A stretch of 64,000 nucleotides of DNA from Streptomyces pacificus (GCF_011766325.1 NZ_BLLG01000019.1:53405-117404); one strand, 5' to 3'; shown: positions 44,415 to 52,731, counted from the stretch's first letter. The notes: generated by a model not told the origin, from the letters alone. Numbers and translations: made by a program.

Positions 44415-44471
44415 CTTGAAAACCGTCGTGGCAGCGATGTCACCGTGGGTTCAAATCCCACACCCACCGCA
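44414..44471. other. Right attachment-site copy (58 bp tRNA-Ser 3' fragment)
   Basis: This is an exact copy of 41187-41244. It lacks the tRNA 5' half and so is not a functional tRNA gene. A terminator hairpin follows, consistent with this being the original chromosomal tRNA 3' end displaced by integration. Confidence 0.88.
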
Positions 44472-44479
44472 GTGATTGC

Positions 44480-44510
44480 GGCCCCTGACCAGGCATTACG
44501 GTCGGGGGCC
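44480..44510 (+). terminator. Hairpin after the right att copy
   Basis: GGCCCCTGACC (44480-44490) and GGTCGGGGGCC (44500-44510) form an 11-bp stem (one G-T wobble) with a 9-nt loop. It is probably the ancestral tRNA-Ser terminator. Confidence 0.7.
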
Positions 44511-44556
44511 GTTGGCGTGTGCGCTGCCCGCCGTACACCGCCGTTCCCCGCAGTTT

Positions 44557-44620
44557 GACGGGCCCCGGGGGCAGGGAACGTGCAGGTCATCCACCAGGTA
44601 GATGCTTCCCGCAGCACTCA
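44557..44620 (+). repeat. 64-bp repeat, second copy outside the island
   Basis: About 80% identical to 44351-44414, with the same CTTCCCGCAGCACTC end but no att core after it. It may mark the end of an earlier or tandem insertion. The rest of the gap 44472-45080 holds no supported gene. Confidence 0.6.
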
Positions 44621-45080
44621 CAACCGGGTGATTCACTGACCGAGTGCACAAGCCGGTTGCTCTCGGGGTTCACGACCGGGCTGAACTCTGTCGCGCCCAG
44701 GGCTGGGTGCACGACCGAGTGGATGGACCAGTACCCGTCCCGGCCGCGACGCCGGCCCGTGCCCGCCGGAGTGCGGCCGTGCGACGCGGGGACCCCTGCG
44801 GACGGGGATCCCCGAACGCGGCGTTGCGCCGCGGATCGCGGAACCCCAAGGTGGAGGGGTGCCGCCTTGCGCGGCCCCGCTGGGCGTCGCAGCCGGGGGC
44901 TCGGCAGGGGCGCGGTACCGACCCGAGCCCGAGGAGGCCCGGCGAGGAAAGGGCGGATGAGCGTAGGCGGGAGAAGCCGGGAGAAGGCCTGGCCAGGGAG
45001 CCGCCCAGCGAACGGCGGACGAGCGAATGCCGGACCGGGCGAGGCGCGACCGGGGAAGGCCCGGACGGGAGGAGGAGGCC

Positions 45081-45866
45081 GTGGGCACATCCGGGAGTGA
45101 GCCGGGGGCCGTGCCGGTCGTCCGGCGCCGTCGTCCCGAGCCGCCGGACACCCTGGTCTGGGAACCCAGTGAACGCTGGGTGCGAGGGACGAAGGGCGGT
45201 GTCACCGTCGTCGACAGCCGCAGGCCGGTGCTGGTGTGGGAGCCGGGCGTCCCCGTCCCGATCTATGCGTTCCCGGCCGACGACGTCCGGACGGATCTGC
45301 TGCGGAGGTCCGAGCAGCCCCCCGGGCGGCGCCCCGCCGGAGCGGCCGTCTTCTACGACCTCGTCCTCCACGACCGGGTCGTCCGTTCCGCGGCCTGGGA
45401 GTGCCCCGGCGAGGATCTGGCCGGTCATGTCTGCTTCGCCTGGTTCGATCGTGAGGTCCTCGACCACTGGTACGAAGAGGAGGAAGAGGTTTTCGTGCAC
45501 CCACGTGATCCCCACAAGCGGGTGGACGCGCTGCCCAGCACTCGGCATGTCCGGATCGAGATTGCGGGCGTCGTCGTCGCGGACACGCGGTCCCCCGTGC
45601 TGCTGTTCGAGACGGGTCTGCCGGTGCGCTACTACATTCCACGCGAGGACGTGCGGCTCGACCTGTTCACCCGGGCCGGCACGAGCACCCGCTGCCCGTA
45701 CAAGGGGGTGGCGACCGAGTACTGGTCATGGGCGGGTGCGGGCGAGGGGCTGCGCGACGTGGCCTGGAGCTATCCCGACCCGCTGCCGGCGGTGGGCGTC
45801 ATCAAGGGCCGGATCGCCTTCTACGACGAGTATGTCGACGTCATCGTCGACGGCGAGCGGCAGTAG
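45081..45866 (+). CDS. DUF427 protein, two domains
   Basis: This 261-residue protein contains two DUF427 (small beta-barrel) domains, about residues 33-150 and 155-250. In the second, CPYKGVATEYWS is the family hallmark. The first domain has the related WECPGEDLAGHVCFAWFD region, diverged at the motif. Function is unknown. The GTG at 45081 has GGAGGAGG close upstream; ATG 45027 is possible but lacks a good ribosome site. It lies just outside the island. Confidence 0.82.
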   Translation: MGTSGSEPGAVPVVRRRRPEPPDTLVWEPSERWVRGTKGGVTVVDSRRPVLVWEPGVPVPIYAFPADDVRTDLLRRSEQPPGRRPAGAAVFYDLVLHDRVVRSAAWECPGEDLAGHVCFAWFDREVLDHWYEEEEEVFVHPRDPHKRVDALPSTRHVRIEIAGVVVADTRSPVLLFETGLPVRYYIPREDVRLDLFTRAGTSTRCPYKGVATEYWSWAGAGEGLRDVAWSYPDPLPAVGVIKGRIAFYDEYVDVIVDGERQ

Positions 45867-45902
45867 CGCCCTGGCGCGTCTCCGGCGGACGCTGACGTCA
45901 TG

Positions 45903-45940
45903 CACCGAGGGGCACCCCCCGATGGGAGTGCCCCTCGGTG
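45903..45940. terminator. Bidirectional terminator hairpin
   Basis: CACCGAGGGGCAC (45903-45915) and GTGCCCCTCGGTG (45928-45940) are perfect 13-bp arms with a 12-nt loop between convergent genes. Confidence 0.85.
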
Positions 45941-45958
45941 ATGCGCGCGCCGCCCGGA

Positions 45959-47383
45959 TCAGGAAGCGGAGCCCGCTTTCCGGCGGCGCGCCGCGAGGAC
46001 GGCTCCGGTGCCGAGCAGCACCGCCGCTCCGGCCGTCGCGAGCTGCGGCAGGCCCGCCGGGGAGCCGGTGGCGGCGAGGCTGCCGCTCGTGGTGGTGAGC
46101 GGCTGGGTGGCCGTGGTCTGGGCCTGTGTGCCGGTGCCCGTGTCCGTGCTGGTCGGCGAAGACGACGAAGACGACGAAGATGCCGACGACGAGGAGGACG
46201 GGGACGGGGAGGATGCGGGCTCGGCGGTGACCTCGAACTCGTACGGGGTCAGCTCCGGCGAGCCGCCGCAGGAGCCGTCGTCGTTGACGTAGTCGGCGGC
46301 GATGAAGGCCGCACCCGCGGCGGAGGGGGTGCCGGCGTCCACCGTCAGCCGCAGCTTGATGTCGGCGTGGGCACCGTCCTTCAGCGCGCTGACGAAACCG
46401 GCGCCGAAGTCGTCGGCGTCCGTCCAGCTCCGGGAGGCCGTCGCCCACTCCAGTCGCAGTCGTTCGTCGATCGGTGTGTAGCCGCCCTTCCCGATCCCGT
46501 GGAAGTAGACGAACGGCCAGACCTCGTCGAGTGTCCTGCCGGTGTCGTTGGTGATGCGGAGCCTCATCTCGACGGTCGAGCCGGCAGCGATCTCGGCGGG
46601 CAGGCCGGAGAGGGTCGCAGTCAGTCTGCTCTCGGGCATGCACGGAACCGGTTCCCGATCCTCGCGAGCGTCCGCGAGGGCCTTGTCGGCGGCCTTCTTG
46701 GCCTCCAGGGCCTGCTGCGCGGCCTCCCTGGTCCTGCTCAGTTCGCGTACGGCGGCGACACGGGCGTCGTCACGTGCCCTGCCGGCCTGCCTGGCCTCCT
46801 CGCCGGCCGCGGCACTGGCGGCCCCGGCGGTCTCGGCCGTGGCGGTGGCGTCCACGACGGCCCGTTCGGCGGCGGCCCGCTGCTCGGGGCCGGCGGTGTC
46901 GGGCAGTGCGGCGAGCGCGGCCTCGGCGTCGGCCAGGGCCTGGTCCGCCTGGGCCTTCGCCGCGGCGGCGTCGGCCGCCTCCTTCGCCGCCGCTCTGGCC
47001 GCGACGGCGAGCGGGAAGTCGTCGGAAACAGCAGCCTTCGCGGCGGCGAGTGCGGCCTCCTCGGCGGCGACGGCCTGGTCGTACGCCTGCTGCGCCCGTG
47101 CGGCGGCCTTCTCGAACTCCTCGACGGAGGGCGCTGCCCTCATGTCGGCCGCGCCCTCGGTGGCCGGGCTCTCGGCGGTGGGGGTCTTGGCGGCCAGTGC
47201 GTCGCTGCGCAACCGGGCCGCGTGCAGCAGGGCGTCCTCGGCGGCGGAGGCAGAGACACCGGTGGGTGTGGAGGCGGAGGCGCCGGGAGTGGCGTCGGCG
47301 AACGCGGTTGTGGCACCGAGCAGAACGATTGGCGTGGTCACGGCAGCGGCGACGGCCGTTGCCGCTATGCGGCGGAGTGTCAC
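45959..47383 (-). CDS. Secreted coiled-coil cell-wall protein with LAxTG sorting signal
   Basis: This 474-residue exported protein has a signal peptide (about 1-30, ending AFADA), a long Ala/Glu-rich coiled coil (about 65-235), and a beta-rich domain (about 240-390) with STVEMRLRITNDTG. A Ser/Thr/Pro stalk with a run of serines follows. It ends with the sortase motif LAATG, a hydrophobic helix and ARRRKAG. LAxTG is the class E sortase signal used in Streptomyces. The GTG at 47383 has AAGGG at good spacing. It is likely a surface stalk or adhesin. Confidence 0.85.
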   Translation of the reverse strand: MTLRRIAATAVAAAVTTPIVLLGATTAFADATPGASASTPTGVSASAAEDALLHAARLRSDALAAKTPTAESPATEGAADMRAAPSVEEFEKAAARAQQAYDQAVAAEEAALAAAKAAVSDDFPLAVAARAAAKEAADAAAAKAQADQALADAEAALAALPDTAGPEQRAAAERAVVDATATAETAGAASAAAGEEARQAGRARDDARVAAVRELSRTREAAQQALEAKKAADKALADAREDREPVPCMPESRLTATLSGLPAEIAAGSTVEMRLRITNDTGRTLDEVWPFVYFHGIGKGGYTPIDERLRLEWATASRSWTDADDFGAGFVSALKDGAHADIKLRLTVDAGTPSAAGAAFIAADYVNDDGSCGGSPELTPYEFEVTAEPASSPSPSSSSSASSSSSSSSPTSTDTGTGTQAQTTATQPLTTTSGSLAATGSPAGLPQLATAGAAVLLGTGAVLAARRRKAGSAS

Positions 47384-47660
47384 GTGCACCCTTCCGGGGT
47401 CCGGTGTGTGCGGTTCAGAATCGCGGTCGGTCGCCGCGGATTTCCTCACGCAAGGCGACTGGTCGCTGGTGATCGTATGGCTGACGCCCGCCGTGCGAAA
47501 GCGTGTTGGGCGCGCAGTCGCGTTGCTGACTGCGCCTCATCGGGGGATGAAGCGTGCATACCGGATAGTTGTCCTCGATCGGCGTGAATCTTCTATGACG
47601 CACATCACTGTGGTCGGCCGCGAGTTCCGTGTGTCCGCCGCCGCCGCTGTCGTGTCGGCA

Positions 47661-47690
47661 GGGGCAGGGGCAGGGGCAGGGGCAGGGGCA
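47661..47690. repeat. Hexanucleotide repeat (GGGGCA)5 in divergent gap
   Basis: Five perfect GGGGCA units continue into imperfect GAGGCACGGGGCA units to about 47720. They lie in the 696-bp gap 47384-48079 between the wall-protein gene and the small secreted gene, which holds no other supported gene. Confidence 0.85.
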
Positions 47691-48079
47691 GAGGCACGGG
47701 GCAGAGGCACGGGGCACGGGGCCCGGACCGACGAGACAAGCCGCGGCGCCCCGGATGCCGATACCGGGGGTGAGTCGGCTCGCCGAGTTCGGCACCACGA
47801 CGTCCGGCGGGCCGGTCAGCCACAGGTGGCGGCCGCCGCTCGCGGTGGCGACGGTGACGGTGTCCGGAACCCGTGGCGGGGGTTTATCGGCATGTCCTCA
47901 CGCTTGAGGGCGAATCATCGCCTACGGGGTGGTTCGTCGGAGATCTGCTGGGCAACTCTGGAGGCGCGACGTCGTGAAGATCGACCGGGTGGTCGGCCAA
48001 CCGCCCTGTTTCGAGCCGTAGTTCCGCACGCTCGGTGCGCCGCTGACCGGTGCACTTCCAATGCTTCGGAGGAATCGAC

Positions 48080-48391
48080 ATGGCAAGCACCCGTACCGTC
48101 CGCACCCTGGCCGCCGTCGCGGCGCTGCCCCTGGCCGCCGTCCTGTTCACCGGTGTGGCGCACGCCGACAACGGAGCCTTCGCGGGCGACGGATCGAACG
48201 CCGCCGTGGCCATCATCAGCGGCAGTGGTGTGGGCGGTCACAACCTCGGCAACTCGACCACCACCCAGCAGGTGGCCACCGGGGCCGGCGCGTCCAACCA
48301 GAACAACACCGCAAACGTCAATGGTTCGGCCCTCACGGCGATCGACCAGTCGAACGAGAACATCACGATCACCTTCCTCCCGCTCTGGTAG
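48080..48391 (+). CDS. Small secreted Asn/Gly/Thr-rich protein
   Basis: This 103-residue protein has a clear signal peptide (MASTRTVRT, hydrophobic core, cleavage after VAHA). The mature part (about 75 residues) is rich in Asn, Gly, Ser, Thr and Ala, with short alternating stretches such as GNSTTTQQVATGAG and NENITITFLPLW. It has no cysteine. It does not match chaplin or rodlin consensus but its size, secretion and composition are similar to such surface proteins. GGAGG precedes ATG 48080. Function unknown. Confidence 0.75.
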   Translation: MASTRTVRTLAAVAALPLAAVLFTGVAHADNGAFAGDGSNAAVAIISGSGVGGHNLGNSTTTQQVATGAGASNQNNTANVNGSALTAIDQSNENITITFLPLW

Positions 48392-48477
48392 GGCCCCGGC
48401 AGGGGAGGGGCTGACCGGAGGCGCCGGGGGAGCGGTGTGGGGGATCTGAGGAGGGCCAGGGGGTCGCCCGGGGGGTG

Positions 48478-48523
48478 ACGGCCTGCGTGGCGGTGCTCGG
48501 GCATCTCCGCGCAGGCCGTTTTC
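48478..48523 (+). terminator. Intrinsic terminator with T-run
   Basis: ACGGCCTGCG (48478-48487) and CGCAGGCCGT (48510-48519) form a perfect 10-bp stem with the T-run TTTT at 48519-48522. It ends the transcript of the small secreted protein. It lies in the gap 48392-49034, otherwise without a supported gene. Confidence 0.8.
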
Positions 48524-48627
48524 ACTGCGGTGCCGTGGGTGGGCGGTGCTGTGGGTGTGTGGTGGGGTGTCGGGCGCGGTGGGGGCGGGTGCCCGAGCCG
48601 GGCCCTGGGGGCGGTGGTGTCTGCCGG

Positions 48628-48659
48628 GTGCCTGGGCGCCTGGGTGCCTCGGTGCCTGA
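48628..48659. repeat. 8-bp tandem repeat (4 units) in G-rich gap
   Basis: Units GTGCCTGG, GCGCCTGG, GTGCCTCG and GTGCCTGA lie in a G-rich, low-complexity stretch (about 48530-48700) with several runs of four or more G. Possible G-quadruplex DNA. Confidence 0.6.
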
Positions 48660-49034
48660 GGGGGCCGGACGGGGCGGGGCGGGGCGGCGCCTGTCGCGGG
48701 GTGCCCCGAGCGTTCGGGGGCGTGTTCCGGGCGGCGACGGCGGGCGACCGCGACCTTGACACCCGGCTTCGCCTGACGGACAGTCAGAAACCCTGCTGGT
48801 TCACCAGCACCTGCCCTGCTCCGCCCGGGAGGCCATCGCCGTGTACCTCGCCCCGACAGAGCGACAAGAGCGGCTGCGCTTGGGACCCGGCGCGTACTCC
48901 GGCGCCCTGATGCCGCAGGGTGCGGACGCCGCAGGCGACCCCGCGGAGCCGGGCGAGGTGCTGCTGGAGGCCGCTGCGGCGACGCGGCTCGCTAGGGGAG
49001 CGGGACGGTGCGGGCGGGTGCCGAGGGGGAAGCG

Positions 49035-50135
49035 GTGACCGAGGACGAGCTGTATCCGCTGCTGAAGGCGTACGAGGGGCGTAGCGCCACGGCCCCCGGC
49101 ATCGGCAAGGACCCGGTGAACGAGCCCATGATCAGGCACTGGTGCGAGGCGATGGGTGACCGGAACCCGGCGTACGAGGGGCCGGACGCGATCGCTCCTC
49201 CGACGATGCTCCAGGCGTGGACGATGGGCGGGCTGTCCGGTCACACGGGGCGCACGGGGGCGCACGACAAGCTGTTCGCCCTGCTCGACGGCGCCGGGTT
49301 CGCCGCTGTGGTGGCCACCGACTGCGAGCAGGAGTATCTCCGCCCGCTCCGTCCGGGGCAGCGGATCGACTTCGATTCGGTGATCGAGACGGTCTCGCCG
49401 CGCAAGAGGACCAAGCTGGGTGCGGGCTACTTCATCACGACCAGGATGGAGGTCAGAGCGGACGGTGAACTCGCCGGAACGCACTGCTTCCGGATCCTCA
49501 AGTACGCCCCGGCGGCCCGGAGCAAGACCCGTCCGCGGCGCCCGCGCCCGGTGGTCAACCGGGACAACGCCGGATTCTGGGCAGGCGTCGCCGAGCACAG
49601 GCTGCTGTTCCAGCGCTGTGCGTCGTGCGGGAAGTCGCGTTTCCCCTGGCTGCCGGGATGCGGGGGGTGCGGCTCCGCGGAGTGGGATGCGGTCGAGGCC
49701 GGGGGGGCGGGGACCGTCTACTCGTATGTGGTGATCCACCATCCGCGCTTCCCGGCCTTCAGCGGGCCCGGCGCCGACGGGTCCGATGGCGGCTCCATGC
49801 CCGCCACCGGCAGGGACGGTGCGGGGCCCGACGGGACGGGGCCCGACACGGCTGGTGCGGATCGGGCGAGTGCGGACGGGGCGAGTGCGGACAGGACGAG
49901 TGCGGACGGGGCGGGTTCCGGCGAGGCGGGTGCTGGCGGGGTGGTTGCTGGCGGGGCGAGACCGTATGCGGTGGCACTCGTCGAGCTGGCCGAGGGCGTG
50001 CGCATGGTCAGCAACGTCATCGGGGTGCCGTACGACCGGGTGCGCATCGGGATGCCCGTCCGGCTGGAGTTCACGAGGGCCGACGAGGAACTGGTGCTGC
50101 CGGTGTTCCGGGCCCTGCGGCCCGGGGCGGGCTGA
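49035..50135 (+). CDS. MaoC-like dehydratase fused to DUF35 zinc/OB domain
   Basis: This 366-residue fusion resembles the ChsH2 subunit of steroid side-chain degradation. The N-terminal half (about 1-165) is a hotdog MaoC-type domain with DRNPAYEGPDAIAPPTML. The second half is DUF35: a zinc ribbon (CASCGKSRFPWLPGCGGCG near residue 195) and an OB fold (ending VRLEFTRADEELVLPVF). A low-complexity Gly/Ala/Asp insert (about residues 245-307) encoded by 15-bp repeats splits the OB fold. In relatives the DUF35 domain supports the partner Ltp aldolase, here encoded at 50628. GTG 49035 follows GAGGGGGAA. Confidence 0.85.
   Translation: MTEDELYPLLKAYEGRSATAPGIGKDPVNEPMIRHWCEAMGDRNPAYEGPDAIAPPTMLQAWTMGGLSGHTGRTGAHDKLFALLDGAGFAAVVATDCEQEYLRPLRPGQRIDFDSVIETVSPRKRTKLGAGYFITTRMEVRADGELAGTHCFRILKYAPAARSKTRPRRPRPVVNRDNAGFWAGVAEHRLLFQRCASCGKSRFPWLPGCGGCGSAEWDAVEAGGAGTVYSYVVIHHPRFPAFSGPGADGSDGGSMPATGRDGAGPDGTGPDTAGADRASADGASADRTSADGAGSGEAGAGGVVAGGARPYAVALVELAEGVRMVSNVIGVPYDRVRIGMPVRLEFTRADEELVLPVFRALRPGAG
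49867..49956 (+). repeat. 15-bp in-frame tandem repeat, 6 units, in DUF35 insert
   Basis: Units of the form CGAGTGCGGACGGGG repeat every 15 bp from 49867, the last three diverged. They encode Ala-Ser-Ala-Asp-Gly-type pentapeptides. Confidence 0.85.
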
Positions 50136-50199
50136 GACGGCCTCCACCGGTCGACCGGCGGGCGGTCACCGGGAAACCCGAGCAGCAGGAGGAGACGGC

Positions 50200-50631
50200 A
50201 TGAGCATGAGCATGAGCGGTACCGGGGCCTCCGCCCCGCGCGTGGGCGACGAACTGCCGCCGCTGACCGTCCCGATCACCCGTACGCTGATCGTCGCGGG
50301 GGCCGTCGCCTCCCGGGACTTCCAGGACGTGCACCATGACGCGGAACTCGCCCGGGAGAAGGGCTCGCCCGACATCTTCATGAACATCCTGACGACCAAC
50401 GGCCTCGTCGGACGCTACATCAGTGACCACTTCGGTCCGGACGCCGTACTCCGCAGGGTGTCGATACGGCTCGGCGCCCCCAACCACCCCGGTGACACGA
50501 TGACGTTGACCGGAACTGTCGTCGAGGCCGAAGGGGACACGGCGGTGGTGCGTGTGGTCGGGGCCAACGGTCTCGGCCACCATGTCACCGGCACGGTGAG
50601 CGTCGGCCTGCCCGGGGAGGCGCCGGAATGA
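50200..50631 (+). CDS. MaoC-family dehydratase (ChsH1-like)
   Basis: This 143-residue single hotdog domain probably pairs with the upstream fusion to form an enoyl-CoA hydratase. The segment SRDFQDVHHDAELAREKG carries the family catalytic Asp/His pattern, and FMNILTTNGLVGRYI follows. An AGGAGGAG precedes ATG 50200; two further in-frame ATGs follow within 12 nt (MSMSM). It overlaps the thiolase-like gene by 4 nt (ATGA). Confidence 0.85.
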   Translation: MSMSMSGTGASAPRVGDELPPLTVPITRTLIVAGAVASRDFQDVHHDAELAREKGSPDIFMNILTTNGLVGRYISDHFGPDAVLRRVSIRLGAPNHPGDTMTLTGTVVEAEGDTAVVRVVGANGLGHHVTGTVSVGLPGEAPE

Positions 50632-51794
50632 GCCTGCGCAGGGCCGACTCGCTCGGCGGCCGGGCGGCCGTCGCCGGCATAGGCGCCACGGAGTTCTCCA
50701 AGGACTCCGGACGAAGCGAGCTGAGGCTGGCCGTCGAAGCGGTTCGGGCCGCGCTGGACGACGCCGGTCTCTCCCCCTCCGATGTCGACGGCATGGTCAC
50801 ATTCACCATGGACACCAATCCCGAGATCACCGTCGCCCAGGCAGCCGGGATCGGGGAGCTGTCGTTCTTCTCCCGGGTCCACTACGGCGGCGGCGCGGCG
50901 TGCGCGACCGTGCAGCAGGCGGCTCTCGCCGTGGCCGCCGAAGTGGCCGACGTCGTCGTCTGCTACCGGGCGTTCAACGAGCGGTCGGGCCGAAGGTTCG
51001 GATCGGGTGTGCAGCGGCGCGAGCCCTCGGCGGAGGGTGTGGCCCTCGGCTGGAACCTCCCGTTCGGGCTGCTGACTCCGGCCTCCTGGGCGGCCATGAC
51101 GGCCCAGCGCTACCTCCACACGCACGGGCTGACGCCGGAGGCGTTCGGGCAGGTGGCCGTTGCCGGGCGGCGGTACGCGGCGCGCAACCCGGCGGCGTAC
51201 TTCCACGGCAGGCCCATCACCCTCGACGACCACGCGGCCTCCCGCTGGATCGTGGAACCGCTTCGGCTGCTGGACTGCTGCCAGGAGACGGACGGCGGGC
51301 AGGCCCTCGTCGTGACCTCACTGGAGCGGGCGAGGGACTTGCCCCACCCGCCCGCGGTCGTCCTCGCCGCTGCCCAGGGCGCGGGCCCTGCCCAGGAGCA
51401 GATGACCAGCTACTACCGCGACGATCTCGCGGGCCTGCCCGAGATGGGTGTCGTCGCCCGGCAGCTCTGGCGGACCTCCGGGATGGGCCCCGCCGATATC
51501 GACGTGGGCATCATCTACGACCACTTCACGCCCTACGTGCTGATGCAGCTGGAGGAGTTCGGCTTCTGCGGGCGGGGCGAGGCGGCGGAGTTCGTCGCGG
51601 CGGACGGACTGCCGCTGAACACGCACGGGGGCCAGCTGGGCGAGGCGTATCTGCACGGCATGAACGGCATAGCCGAAGCCGTGAGACAACTGCGGGGCAC
51701 CTCCGTGAACCAGACCGCGGGGGCGGCCAGCGTCCTGGTCACGGCCGGCACGGGCGTCCCGACCTCGGGGCTGCTCCTCGGGGCGGACGGGTGA
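50628..51794 (+). CDS. Lipid-transfer / thiolase-fold protein (Ltp-like aldolase)
   Basis: This is a 388-residue thiolase-superfamily protein of the SCPx/Ltp2 type. It contains GIGATEFSKDSGRSELRLA, YGGGAACATVQQAA with the nucleophile-position Cys region, and LPLNTHGGQLGEAYLHG near the C-terminus. In mycobacteria, Ltp2 works with the DUF35 domain of ChsH2 as a retro-aldolase removing a propionyl unit. The gene order MaoC-DUF35, MaoC, Ltp here is the same, but no steroid-ring genes are in the window, so the substrate is open. Confidence 0.87.
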   Translation: MSLRRADSLGGRAAVAGIGATEFSKDSGRSELRLAVEAVRAALDDAGLSPSDVDGMVTFTMDTNPEITVAQAAGIGELSFFSRVHYGGGAACATVQQAALAVAAEVADVVVCYRAFNERSGRRFGSGVQRREPSAEGVALGWNLPFGLLTPASWAAMTAQRYLHTHGLTPEAFGQVAVAGRRYAARNPAAYFHGRPITLDDHAASRWIVEPLRLLDCCQETDGGQALVVTSLERARDLPHPPAVVLAAAQGAGPAQEQMTSYYRDDLAGLPEMGVVARQLWRTSGMGPADIDVGIIYDHFTPYVLMQLEEFGFCGRGEAAEFVAADGLPLNTHGGQLGEAYLHGMNGIAEAVRQLRGTSVNQTAGAASVLVTAGTGVPTSGLLLGADG

Positions 51795-52095
51795 GACGGA
51801 AAGCCGGGTGGGGCGGCGGGATCGATCAGCGGGATCGATCAGCGGGGCGGACGGGCCGGTCCCGGTGAGCCGGACGCGTCCGACGGGTCACACGCGCCGG
51901 ACGTTCTGGATGGACCGGACGCCCCGGACGCCCCGGACGCACAGCACCCACCAGACGCACCGGTCCCTGAGGCGGAGCCGGGGAATCCTCCACCCAGAGG
52001 AGGTGGGGACCGACTCACCCCTACAACCTGAGGCGGATCGGGGTTCGGGACCTGGGGCCGATCCGGTGGGAGGCTCCCGCTCCTAGCGTGGAGCC
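51795..52095 (+). promoter_or_regulatory. Upstream region of the sigma-factor gene
   Basis: This 301-bp gap has imperfect GGACGCCCCGGACG repeats near 51910-51950. TAGCGT at 52084-52089 ends 6 nt before the sigma gene ATG, which suggests a leaderless transcript. No gene is supported. Confidence 0.45.
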
Positions 52096-52641
52096 ATGAC
52101 CACGTCAGTCTGCACGACCGCCTCCAGCGCCGCCGTGCTGCCGACCTCCTACGCGTCGTTCTCGTCGTATGTACGGGCGCGGGGGCCCGTGCTGCTGCGG
52201 ACCGCCCGCTCCCTCACGGCCAACCCGTACGACGCCGAGGACCTGCTGCAGACCGCCCTCGCGAGGACCTTCGTCGCCTGGGAGCGGATCGAGGACCACC
52301 GCGCCCTGGACGGCTACGTCCGCCGGGCGCTGCTCAACACCCGTACGTCGCAGTGGCGCAAGCGCAAGGTCGACGAGTTCTCCTGCGGGGAGCTTCCGGA
52401 ACCCGCCGTAGCGGCGCCCGCCGACCCTGCCGAGCAGCAGGTCCTGCACGACGTGATGTGGCGCGCCGTGACGCGGCTCCCGGACCGGCAGCGCGCGATG
52501 GTGGTCCTCAGGTACTACGAGGACCTGAGCGAGGTGCAGACTGCGGAGGTGCTGGGCGTGTCCGTGGGCACGGTCAAGAGCGCGGTGTCCCGAGCACTGC
52601 GGAAACTCCGCGAGGATCCCGAGCTGGCACGGGTTCGCTGA
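52096..52641 (+). CDS. SigE-family ECF RNA polymerase sigma factor
   Basis: This 181-residue ECF sigma factor has region 2 with NPYDAEDLLQTALARTFVAWERI and region 4 with LPDRQRAMVVLRYYEDLSEV followed by LGVSVGTVKSAVSRALRKLRE. It belongs to the actinobacterial SigE-family group, usually without a classical adjacent anti-sigma gene, and none is next to it. ATG 52096 has no Shine-Dalgarno but a -10-like TAGCGT just upstream. The target regulon is unknown. Confidence 0.92.
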   Translation: MTTSVCTTASSAAVLPTSYASFSSYVRARGPVLLRTARSLTANPYDAEDLLQTALARTFVAWERIEDHRALDGYVRRALLNTRTSQWRKRKVDEFSCGELPEPAVAAPADPAEQQVLHDVMWRAVTRLPDRQRAMVVLRYYEDLSEVQTAEVLGVSVGTVKSAVSRALRKLREDPELARVR

Positions 52642-52663
52642 GTTTTCTTACCCGGGGGTAGTG

Positions 52664-52681
52664 ACATACCGGTCGGTATGT
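52664..52681. promoter_or_regulatory. TetR-type operator upstream of acyl-CoA ligase
   Basis: ACATACCGGTCGGTATGT consists of two perfect 8-bp arms (ACATACCG and CGGTATGT) with a 2-nt centre, 51-68 bp before the ligase start codon. ACCGGTCGGT-type palindromes are typical of TetR-family repressors of acyl-CoA and fatty-acid genes. The regulator gene is not in the immediate vicinity. Confidence 0.75.
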
Positions 52682-52731
52682 GTTGAGAATCTTCACACCT
52701 TTGAGAGCTGTGCGCCCACCGGGAGGACGCC

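Larger units (their letters stand above)
41187..44471. mobile_element. tRNA-Ser-bounded integrated island (3.2 kb)
   Basis: The island lies between two exact 58-bp tRNA-Ser 3'-end copies (offset 3227 bp). It holds a truncated IS1634-type transposase, a truncated phosphotransferase and a methyltransferase, but no integrase or excisionase. This suggests the remnant of a larger element that lost its integration module. An 18-bp repeat pair sits near both ends (41358 and 44321). Confidence 0.8.

Noticed and set aside
44414..44471. Second tRNA-Ser gene
   Set aside because: Only the 3' part from the anticodon loop is present; the 5' acceptor, D arm and half of the anticodon stem are missing. It is an att-site copy.
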